Shown here: piece by piece, positions 1-4,643 of the stretch
Layout: each line of letters begins with the position of its first letter
Numbering within the stretch: position 1 is the stretch's first letter
Assembly (NCBI GenBank): GCA_016463385.1
Contig: JAEMRL010000206.1
Coordinates: 1-5,151 of the forward strand
Direction: 5' to 3'
DNA length: 5,151 nucleotides
From: Thermoleophilia bacterium
GTDB lineage: Bacteria > Actinomycetota > Thermoleophilia > Miltoncostaeales > Miltoncostaeaceae
Made by a program: the position numbers and the translations under genes
Notes under the pieces: generated by a model
Seen by the model: only the letters and a program-made list of their open reading frames with translations
Database searches by the model: none
Told to the model about the DNA's origin: nothing

Positions 1-105
1 ACGATCATCCTCAGCAAGGGGAGTGAGACCACTTCGAACCACGACCACCCCGGAGGCGCTCCCCGGACGCCAAGACGAGCGTCCTCGGCAAGGCGCGAAG
101 ACCAC
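1..105. repeat. Imperfect direct repeat, period about 74 bp (1-32 and 75-105)
   Basis: ACGATCATCCTCAGCAAGG at 1-19 matches ACGAGCGTCCTCGGCAAGG at 75-93 at 16 of 19 positions. Similarity resumes a few bases later, where GAGACCAC (25-32) matches AAGACCAC (98-105). A separate exact 10-mer, GACCACCCCG, occurs at 43-52 and 100-109. The first unit starts at the window edge, so further copies may lie to the left. The copies are degenerate and only two are visible, so this may be an old tandem duplication, part of a longer array, or chance similarity. Confidence 0.45.
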
Positions 106-113
106 CCCGCGCC
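92..113 (-). terminator. Possible weak terminator hairpin after the hydrolase gene
   Basis: GGCGCG (92-97) and CGCGCC (108-113) form a perfect 6-bp G/C stem around a 10-nt loop. Read on the minus strand, the stem begins directly after the hydrolase TGA (116-114). It is followed by only two Ts before GCCG, so it lacks the U-tract of a classical intrinsic terminator. Actinobacterial terminators often lack U-tracts, but 6-bp G/C stems are also common by chance in DNA this rich in G+C. Confidence 0.3.
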
Positions 114-980
114 TCAGAGAGAGCCGAGGAAGTCCAGGAGCAGTTCGTTGACCCGGTCCGGGACCTCCTGCTGCACCCAGTGGCTCACGCCCGGCAGGCG
201 CTCGATCCGCAGGGGTCCGGTGACCGTGGCCGCCGAGCGCTCGAGCAGCACCGGGTCCATGTAGGCGTCGGCCTCGCCCCAGATGATCATCGTGGGCACG
301 GTCACCGGCGGCGGATCGGGAGGGTCGCGCAACCAGGAGGCCGGGGGCATGTTCGCCCGGTAGTAGTTCAGCGCCGCCGTGAGGGCGCCGTCGCGCCGCA
401 GCGCGTCCACGAACACCTCGCGCTCGGCCTCGGGGAACGCCTCCGGCGCGGCGGTGTCGAAGACGAACTGGCGCAGGTTGGCGAAGTCGTCGGCCGACAG
501 CCACGCCTCGGCCACGCCGGGGAACTGGAAGAGCAGCATGTACCAGCTCTTCGCCCGCTGGGCGGGGTCCTCGCGGCGCAGGCGCGCCGACACCGGGCCG
601 ACGGGGGCGTTGAGGATCGTCAGCGACCGGACCATGGCGGGCAGGTTGCCCGCGAGGCCCCAGGCGAGCCCACCGCCCCAGTCGTGGCCCACTACGTGGG
701 CGCTCTCGTGGCCGAGCGCGCGGATCAGGCCGGCGACGTCGCCGACCAGCTTCGGCGCCGCGTAGGCATCGACCGCCGACGGGCGGTCCGACCCGCCGTA
801 GCCGCGCAGGTCGGGCGCGACGGCGTGGAAGCCGGCGGCCGCGAGGGCCGGCAGCTGGTGGCGCCACGAGTGCCCGATCTCGGGGAAGCCGTGGAGCAGG
901 ACGACCGGCTCGCCGGCCGGGTCCCCGGCCTCGGTGATCGCGAGGCGGACCTCGCCGACGTCGATGCGGCGCGTGCTCAT
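114..980 (-). CDS. Alpha/beta-fold hydrolase, epoxide hydrolase type
   Basis: A 288-residue cytoplasmic alpha/beta hydrolase of the soluble epoxide hydrolase/haloalkane dehalogenase-like group. No signal peptide is visible. The oxyanion-hole motif HGFPE is at 30-34, and PDLRGYGGSD (56-65) is typical of this group. The nucleophile elbow GHDWGG (98-103) has Asp100 in place of the Ser of esterases. The likely acid is Asp238 in WGEAD and the base is His267 in GVSHW. The cap domain (about 128-225) has Tyr147 and the ALNYYR segment (203-208), which could supply the ring-opening tyrosines expected of epoxide hydrolases. Asp100 with cap tyrosines favours epoxide opening through an ester intermediate over ester hydrolysis. 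The substrate cannot be told from sequence, and dehalogenase activity is a weaker alternative. Length is normal for the family. The ATG at 980 places HGFPE where expected. The gene stands alone, diverges from the 83-residue protein across 54 bp and lacks a Shine-Dalgarno sequence. Confidence 0.93.
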   Translation of the reverse strand: MSTRRIDVGEVRLAITEAGDPAGEPVVLLHGFPEIGHSWRHQLPALAAAGFHAVAPDLRGYGGSDRPSAVDAYAAPKLVGDVAGLIRALGHESAHVVGHDWGGGLAWGLAGNLPAMVRSLTILNAPVGPVSARLRREDPAQRAKSWYMLLFQFPGVAEAWLSADDFANLRQFVFDTAAPEAFPEAEREVFVDALRRDGALTAALNYYRANMPPASWLRDPPDPPPVTVPTMIIWGEADAYMDPVLLERSAATVTGPLRIERLPGVSHWVQQEVPDRVNELLLDFLGSL

Positions 981-986
981 GGCCGG

Positions 987-992
987 AGACTA
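987..992 (-). promoter_or_regulatory. -10 box of the hydrolase gene, leaderless type
   Basis: On the minus strand TAGTCT is followed by exactly 6 nt (CCGGCC) and then the ATG. This would start transcription at the A of the start codon. No Shine-Dalgarno sequence lies between. I see no good -35 hexamer 16-18 bp further upstream. The same geometry recurs before the genes at 1035, 1961 and (weaker) 4495. Confidence 0.55.
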
Positions 993-999
993 TCGGGGC

Positions 1000-1028
1000 T
1001 CGTCAGCCCGGCGGCCGAGCGGTACGGT
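1000..1028 (+). promoter_or_regulatory. Promoter of the 83-residue protein gene, leaderless type
   Basis: TACGGT (1023-1028) lies exactly 6 nt before the ATG at 1035, so the transcript should begin at or within a base of the start codon. A passable -35, TCGTCA (1000-1005, 4 of 6 matches to TTGACA), sits 17 bp upstream. No Shine-Dalgarno sequence is present. The element lies between the divergent hydrolase -10 and this gene. Confidence 0.5.
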
Positions 1029-1034
1029 TGCCCC

Positions 1035-1286
1035 ATGAGCAACACCCCGGACGTCGCGCTGGAGACCGAGATCCTCGAGGCCCTGCGCCGCGCGGGCGAG
1101 CCGGTGCGGGAGGCCGCGCTCTACGAGCGCGTGGTCGCCCGGGGATTCGATGCGACCCCGGAACACTTCCTCGCCGCGGCCGCGCGGCTCGAGACGCTCG
1201 GGCACCTGCACCTCACGGTCGACCACGACACGCCCGCCCGCGATCCCGAGCCGTTCGAGCCGCGGTACCTGCGCGTCGTGCGCTGA
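1035..1286 (+). CDS. Small winged-helix-like conserved hypothetical protein
   Basis: An 83-residue protein that I do not recognise by name. The ATG at 1035 was chosen because the frame is open far upstream only as antisense of the hydrolase, and because a -10 box sits 6 nt before this ATG. Predicted order is helix (about 10-20, EILEALRRAGE), helix (about 25-37), then a longer helix (about 41-55, TPEHFLAAAARLETLG). Next come a strand with an acidic turn (LHLTVDHD) and a final strand (EPRYLRVVR). This helix-helix-helix-wing order resembles a minimal winged helix-turn-helix. No metal-binding cysteines or sensor domain are present. The protein is acidic overall (many Glu/Asp), which is unusual for a stand-alone DNA-binding protein, so protein-protein contact is also possible. 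It resembles small conserved proteins I associate with Thermoleophilia, from memory only. It converges on the GerMN lipoprotein gene with a 3-bp gap. Confidence 0.75.
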   Translation: MSNTPDVALETEILEALRRAGEPVREAALYERVVARGFDATPEHFLAAAARLETLGHLHLTVDHDTPARDPEPFEPRYLRVVR

Positions 1287-1289
1287 TCC

Positions 1290-1892
1290 TCAGGGCGCGG
1301 CGGGCACCGGGCCCTCGACGTCTGCGCGGGTGAGCGGTGGGTCCACGATCACTCCCTCGCCCCCGATCGACTCGACCCTCTCGCCGTCGATGAGGAAGCG
1401 GACCGACCCGACCGTGGGGAACCCGGTCAGCGTGTAGACGACCTGGGCGACCCGGGTGAGCATCGACAGGCTGCCGCCGCCGGAGGCGAAGTCGCCCGAG
1501 AGGTCGACCTCGGCCACGCCGCCCGTGATCCGCAGGCCGAGGAGGGCGGTCCCGGCGGGGATCGAGGTCGAGAGGCCGGCGGCCGCCTCGTCCGCGCCCG
1601 GCCCGCGCAGCAGCTCGGTCATCGCCGCGCGCGCCACGGCCGGCGGGGTGACGGCCCGGGTGACGGCGGCGACGCGCTCGCCGCGGACGAACCAGACCTC
1701 GGCCTCGACCTGCTCGGAGACGGTGGCCGGGGCGGTCGTCGCCGGGGAGGTCGCGGGCTCCGTGGCGGTCGCGGGCGGGGCCGCGGTGACCGCGGTCCCG
1801 TCACCGTCGTCGCCGCACGCCGTGAGCACCGACGCGGCCAGCAGCGCGACGGTCGCGATCAGTGCGGTGGTGCTCGTGCGGCGCAGGCGCAT
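1290..1892 (-). CDS. GerMN-domain lipoprotein
   Basis: A 200-residue exported lipoprotein. The N-terminus has arginines (2, 4, 5), a hydrophobic core (about 10-22) and the lipobox LTAC (23-26), so Cys26 should be acylated and the protein anchored outside the cytoplasmic membrane. A Gly/Asp patch and a Thr/Ala/Pro-rich linker (about 33-58) lead into a GerMN domain (about 64-180). The typical features are AMTELLRGP (90-98), VAEVDLSGDF (126-135) and VRFLIDGERV (164-173). GerMN occurs in Bacillus GerM and in actinobacterial lipoproteins such as LpqB, but this protein lacks the extra C-terminal region of LpqB. The fold is thought to bind ligand or envelope components, and it has no known catalytic residues. 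Nothing here links it to sporulation. The start is supported by GGAGGG 4 nt before the ATG and by the correctly placed signal peptide. Confidence 0.9.
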   Translation of the reverse strand: MRLRRTSTTALIATVALLAASVLTACGDDGDGTAVTAAPPATATEPATSPATTAPATVSEQVEAEVWFVRGERVAAVTRAVTPPAVARAAMTELLRGPGADEAAAGLSTSIPAGTALLGLRITGGVAEVDLSGDFASGGGSLSMLTRVAQVVYTLTGFPTVGSVRFLIDGERVESIGGEGVIVDPPLTRADVEGPVPAAP

Positions 1893-1896
1893 CGGT

Positions 1897-1902
1897 CCCT
1901 CC
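1897..1902 (-). promoter_or_regulatory. Shine-Dalgarno site of the GerMN lipoprotein gene
   Basis: On the minus strand GGAGGG precedes the ATG (1892-1890) by 4 nt, a near-perfect match to the anti-Shine-Dalgarno sequence. It fixes the start codon and marks this gene as leadered, unlike its divergent neighbour. Confidence 0.75.
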
Positions 1903-1917
1903 GATCGGTTCGACGAC

Positions 1918-1923
1918 AGGCTA
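1918..1923 (-). promoter_or_regulatory. -10 box of the GerMN lipoprotein gene
   Basis: On the minus strand TAGCCT would start transcription near 1910-1911. That gives a leader of about 18-19 nt, just enough to hold the GGAGGG ribosome site. No recognisable -35 is seen. Confidence 0.45.
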
Positions 1924-1948
1924 GACCCTCTTCGTCCGCGGCCGGGAC

Positions 1949-1954
1949 TAGGCT
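1949..1954 (+). promoter_or_regulatory. -10 box of the secreted protein/SDR pair, leaderless type
   Basis: TAGGCT is followed by exactly 6 nt (GGCCGC) and the ATG at 1961. There is no Shine-Dalgarno sequence and no clear -35. It lies 25 bp from the opposing TAGCCT box of the lipoprotein gene. Confidence 0.55.
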
Positions 1955-1960
1955 GGCCGC

Positions 1961-2383
1961 ATGCTCCCGACGCGCCCCCTCCACCGCCTCGCCGCGCTGG
2001 CGCTCACCGCGGCCCTGGCCGCGCTCCTGCTGCTGGCCGCCACGGCGCAGGCCCGCAAGGCGACCGCCATCGAGCGGCCGGCCATGATCGCCGCCTGGTA
2101 CGACGCGATCGACATCGACGATCCGGTGCGGTGCCGCAACACCTGGGTGACGCGCGTGTCGGCCTACCGGCCGCGGACCGGGATCATCTACGCCAACTCC
2201 CTGCTGCGCGAGAAGCGCGGCTGCAGCATCGGCGACGGCTACGGCGTCCTGCGCCGGCCCACCCGCACCAGCACCGCCTGGCGGGTCGTGTTCCAGAGCT
2301 CCGACGTGCCCCCCTGCCGCCTGATCACGGCGAGGATGGCCCGCGAGCTCGGGCTCGGCTTCGTCTGCGACCCGAGAGGATGA
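1961..2383 (+). CDS. Secreted four-cysteine hypothetical protein
   Basis: A 140-residue protein that I do not recognise by name. It begins with a Sec signal peptide: Arg5 and Arg9, a hydrophobic stretch (about 10-27) and a likely signal peptidase I site after AQA (29-31). There is no lipobox, so the product should be released or cell-wall associated. The mature part of about 109 residues has exactly four cysteines (58, 88, 119, 136), an even number consistent with two disulfides outside the cell. WYDAID (46-51) near the start and WRVVFQSSDVPPC (107-119) near the end stand out. The WRVV...SD.PPC pattern resembles a family of small actinobacterial exported proteins I have seen without a function, a recollection and not a search. 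No enzyme motif is visible. Its stop overlaps the SDR start (ATGA, 2380-2383), so the two are co-transcribed. Confidence 0.85.
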   Translation: MLPTRPLHRLAALALTAALAALLLLAATAQARKATAIERPAMIAAWYDAIDIDDPVRCRNTWVTRVSAYRPRTGIIYANSLLREKRGCSIGDGYGVLRRPTRTSTAWRVVFQSSDVPPCRLITARMARELGLGFVCDPRG

Positions 2384-3174
2384 GCGTGGAACTGGACGGG
2401 GCACACGTGCTGGTGACCGGCGCCTCCCGCGGCGTCGGCGCGGGGCTGGCCCGCGAGTTCCACTCCCGGGGGGCGCGGGTGACCCTGGTGGCCCGCTCGG
2501 CCGGGCCGCTCGAATCGCTGGCCGCCGAGCTCGGCGGGCTCGCGATCACCGCCGACCTGGTCGATCCGGCGGGGCGCGAGGGGCTGATCGCCCGCGTCGA
2601 GGAGCAGGCCGGACCGGTGGACGTCCTGGTCAACAACGCCGGCGTCGACGCGACCGGGGCGTTCACGGACCTCAGCGCAGACGCGCTCGCGCAGCTGGTC
2701 GCGCTCAACGTGCTCACGCCGATGGAGCTCTCGCGCCAGGTGCTGCCCGGCATGATCTCGCGGGGGCGGGGCCACGTGCTGATGATCGCGTCGCTCGCCG
2801 GCGTCGCGGTGCTGCCCGGCATGACGGCCTACGCATCGAGCAAGTCGGCGCTCACGCACTTCACCTCGGGGCTCCGCGCCGAGCTGCGCGGGCTGCCGGT
2901 CGGCACGACGGTCGTCGAGGTCGGCCTGATCCCCACGGAGATGAGGGACGCCGTCGTCGCCTACGCCCCCACCGCGGCGGCGTTCCGGCGCTTCTACCGG
3001 CTGGGCGTCCTGACCGACACCTCGCTCGAGAAGGTCTGCCGGGCCTCGGTCACCGCGGTCGCCCGCGGCCGGCGCCACGTGCGGTACCCGCGCCGGGCGC
3101 TCGCGTTCCCCCTGCTGGCGGAGGCGCCGCGGCGCATGACCGAGCTCATCCTGTCGGGGGTGCCTCCCCGCTGA
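2380..3174 (+). CDS. Short-chain dehydrogenase/reductase (SDR)
   Basis: A 264-residue classical SDR using NAD(P)(H). Visible motifs are the cofactor loop TGASRGVG (13-20), NNAG (85-88), Asn110, Ser138 and the catalytic pair Tyr151/Lys155 in YASSK. Arg17 in the glycine loop and Arg39 after the second strand suggest a preference for NADP(H). After the sixth strand the usual PG motif reads VG (181-182), followed by Thr186 and Met188. The active site is otherwise complete and the length is normal. The substrate cannot be predicted. The C-terminal 60 residues are basic and hydrophobic (FRRFYR, RRALAFPLL), hinting at a lipid-like substrate or membrane contact, but this is speculation. The ATG at 2380 overlaps the preceding stop codon (ATGA), indicating translational coupling. 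A GTG at 2386 is an alternative start, 6 nt after GAGAGG (2374-2379). The 3' end overlaps the NDH-2 gene by 29 bp in antisense. Confidence 0.93.
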   Translation: MSVELDGAHVLVTGASRGVGAGLAREFHSRGARVTLVARSAGPLESLAAELGGLAITADLVDPAGREGLIARVEEQAGPVDVLVNNAGVDATGAFTDLSADALAQLVALNVLTPMELSRQVLPGMISRGRGHVLMIASLAGVAVLPGMTAYASSKSALTHFTSGLRAELRGLPVGTTVVEVGLIPTEMRDAVVAYAPTAAAFRRFYRLGVLTDTSLEKVCRASVTAVARGRRHVRYPRRALAFPLLAEAPRRMTELILSGVPPR

Positions 3175-4495
3175 GTCGCCCCGGGTCGTCGTCGCCGCCG
3201 GTGATCAGGCGCGCGCCGCGCCCGCGGGTGAGGAAGCTGACGGTCCAGCGCACGAAGACCAGGAACCGGTTCTGGAGGCCGGTCAGGTAGAAGAGGTGGA
3301 TGAAGAGCCAGCCGAGCCAGGCGATCGTGCCGCTCAGGCGCAGGCCCTTGATCTCGCCGACCGCCTTCATGCGCCCGATCGTCGCCAGGTTGCCCTTGTC
3401 CACGTAGCGGAACGGCTTCGGCGGCTCGTCGCCCGCCAGCCGCGCCCGGATCACCTTCGCCGCATAGCGCCCCTGCTGCATCGCGGCCGGCGCGACGCCG
3501 GGGAGGGGGATCTGGCCGCCCTCCCCGTCGGACACCCGCACCATGTCGCCGAGCACGAACACCTCGGGGCGGCCCGGCAGCGAGAGGTCGGGCTCCACGG
3601 TGATGCGCCCGGCCCGGTCGAGCGGGGCGCCGGTCGCCTCGGCGAGCTGCGCGGCGAGCGGTGACGCGGCGACGCCCGCGGCCCAGACGATGGTGCGCGA
3701 GTCGAGCCGCTCCTCCTCGCCGCCGCCGGCCGCCTTCAGCGTCACGCCCTCGGCGTCCACGCCCACCACCAGGCGCTCGTTGCGGACGGTGACGCCGAGC
3801 TTGCGCAGCTGGCGCTCGGCCTTGGCCGACAGGGAGGGCGGGAAGGCGGTGAGCACCCGGTCGGCGCCCTCCACCAGCACGATCGCCGCCGTGGTCGGGT
3901 CGATGTGCCGGAAGTCGCGCTTGACCGTGTCGCGGGCGATCTCGGAGATCTGACCGGCGAGCTCCACCCCGGTCGGACCGGCGCCGACCACCACGAAGGT
4001 GAGCAGGGCCCGCTGCACCTCGGGGTCGGGCTCGATCTCGGCCGCTTCGAACGCCGACAGCACCCGCCGGCGCAGCTCCAGGGCGTCCTCGAGTGACTTC
4101 AGCCCCGGGGCATGGGCCGCCCAGTGGTCGTTGCCGAAGTAGGAGTGCCGTGCGCCCGCGGCCACGACCAGCGTGTCGTAGGCGACCTCTGTCCTCCGCT
4201 CGCCGGCCTGGCTGACGGCGATCGTGCGCGCGGCGAGGTCGATGCCCGTCACGTCGCCCATCACCACGGTGGCGTTGCGGTGGCGCTTCAGCACACCGCG
4301 CAGCGGCGATGCGATCTCCCCGGGCGACAGCGCGCCGGTGGCCACCTGGTAGAGCAGCGGCTGGAACAGGTGGAAGTTGCGCCGGTCGACGAGCGTCAGC
4401 GCGACGGGCGCCCGGCGCAGCTTCTGAGCGACCTGGAGGCCTCCGAAGCCTCCTCCGACGATGACGACGCGGTGGGGCTGGGGGGTTTCGTCCAT
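3146..4495 (-). CDS. ndh: Type II NADH dehydrogenase (NDH-2), NAD(P)/FAD-dependent
   Basis: A 449-residue NADH:quinone oxidoreductase that passes electrons from NADH through FAD to membrane quinone without pumping protons. The FAD Rossmann motif GGGFGG is at 14-19. The NADH Rossmann motif is GAGPTGVELAG (171-181), and Glu209 ending its second strand favours NADH over NADPH. A third FAD contact is VLGD (314-317). AMQQGRY (338-344) is the AxxQG-type quinone-site segment. No redox cysteines are present, as expected for NDH-2 and unlike disulfide reductases. The C-terminal hydrophobic, aromatic stretch (about 390-422, with WLGWLFIHLFYLTGLQNR) is the usual membrane anchor. I chose the ATG at 4495 because it puts the FAD motif at residue 14; the frame stays open upstream to 4660 but reads as low-complexity Arg/Gly sequence. 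No Shine-Dalgarno is present. The end overlaps the SDR gene by 29 bp, tail to tail. Confidence 0.95.
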   Translation of the reverse strand: MDETPQPHRVVIVGGGFGGLQVAQKLRRAPVALTLVDRRNFHLFQPLLYQVATGALSPGEIASPLRGVLKRHRNATVVMGDVTGIDLAARTIAVSQAGERRTEVAYDTLVVAAGARHSYFGNDHWAAHAPGLKSLEDALELRRRVLSAFEAAEIEPDPEVQRALLTFVVVGAGPTGVELAGQISEIARDTVKRDFRHIDPTTAAIVLVEGADRVLTAFPPSLSAKAERQLRKLGVTVRNERLVVGVDAEGVTLKAAGGGEEERLDSRTIVWAAGVAASPLAAQLAEATGAPLDRAGRITVEPDLSLPGRPEVFVLGDMVRVSDGEGGQIPLPGVAPAAMQQGRYAAKVIRARLAGDEPPKPFRYVDKGNLATIGRMKAVGEIKGLRLSGTIAWLGWLFIHLFYLTGLQNRFLVFVRWTVSFLTRGRGARLITGGDDDPGRLSGEAPPTG

Positions 4496-4501
4496 CTGAC
4501 G

Positions 4502-4507
4502 AGTATC
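4502..4507 (-). promoter_or_regulatory. Possible leaderless -10 box of ndh
   Basis: On the minus strand GATACT (4 of 6 matches to TATAAT) is followed by 6 nt (CGTCAG) and the ATG at 4495, the same spacing as the TANNNT boxes of three other genes here. It lacks the leading T, so it is weaker. An alternative is TACAAT on the minus strand (4604-4599), a better hexamer that would give a leader of about 98 nt. Neither has a good -35. Confidence 0.35.
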
Positions 4508-4569
4508 GCCCAATCGCCCGCCCACACGACCGCCGGGGCACGCTCCCCGCGGCCGCCGGTCCGCTCCGA

Positions 4570-4588
4570 CGCGGGGGCTCGACCCGCG
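4570..4588. repeat. Inverted repeat between ndh and the OsmC gene
   Basis: CGCGGG (4570-4575) and CCCGCG (4583-4588) are perfect inverted arms around a 7-bp spacer. It sits in the divergent promoter region, just upstream of an AT-rich patch, where an operator could lie. Short G/C arms of this kind arise readily by chance in this DNA. Confidence 0.3.
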
Positions 4589-4597
4589 GCGGTGGCC

Positions 4598-4608
4598 GAT
4601 TGTATTTT
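4598..4608 (+). promoter_or_regulatory. AT-rich patch, possible OsmC-gene promoter
   Basis: GATTGTATTTT is the one clearly AT-rich run in the 148-bp divergent gap. On the plus strand TATTTT (4603-4608, 4 of 6 to TATAAT) could be the -10, with weak TCGACC (4579-4584) 18 bp upstream as -35. Transcription would then start near 4615, with a leader of about 29 nt. The same patch read backwards gives TACAAT, a possible ndh -10. GATTGTA also resembles one half of the AATTGTA arms bound by OhrR-type peroxide sensors, but no second half is present. Confidence 0.35.
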
Positions 4609-4631
4609 CCGCACGCACACCGACCGCTCCC

Positions 4632-4639
4632 GGAGAGGA
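4632..4639 (+). promoter_or_regulatory. Shine-Dalgarno site of the OsmC-family gene
   Basis: GGAGAGGA ends 4 nt before the ATG at 4644 and is a strong purine-rich ribosome site. It fixes the start and shows this mRNA has a leader. Confidence 0.7.
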
Positions 4640-4643
4640 CGAG

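Larger units (their letters stand above)
1..113. other. Non-coding stretch downstream of the hydrolase gene
   Basis: I see no convincing gene here. On the plus strand, the frame beginning at position 3 is open from the window edge and stops at TGA 24-26. It could be the last codons of a gene lying upstream, but seven codons cannot be identified. The other two plus frames stay open only because G+C is high, and they run into antisense of the hydrolase. The stretch holds an imperfect direct repeat (1-32 and 75-105), three copies of GACCAC (27-32, 43-48, 100-105) and a 6-bp hairpin abutting the hydrolase stop codon. Confidence 0.5.

Noticed and set aside
10..60. A tRNA-like T-arm suggested by TTCGAACC near 34-41
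   Set aside because: No 5-bp T-stem forms around it on either strand and no acceptor or anticodon arms can be found.
180..1034. A long N-terminal extension of the 83-residue protein
   Set aside because: The extension is antisense to the alpha/beta hydrolase, is His/Arg-rich low-complexity sequence, and a -10 box lies 6 nt before the ATG at 1035.
981..1034. A riboswitch or structured leader in the divergent gaps
   Set aside because: The gaps of 54 and 68 bp are too short, and the promoter boxes leave leaders of 0 to about 19 nt.
1290..1892. Calling the lipoprotein LpqB or a sporulation/germination protein
   Set aside because: It has only one GerMN domain and lacks the large C-terminal region of LpqB, the MtrAB context is absent, and no sporulation genes are near.
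2239..3078. A 279-codon minus-strand open frame opposite the SDR
   Set aside because: It has biased Arg/Gly/His composition and no motif, and the opposite strand encodes a complete SDR.
1456..3174. A 572-codon plus-strand open frame ending with the SDR
   Set aside because: Only the part from 2380 is SDR. The upstream part reads as Arg/Pro/Ala low-complexity sequence antisense to the GerMN lipoprotein and out of frame with the secreted protein, so it is an artefact of high G+C.
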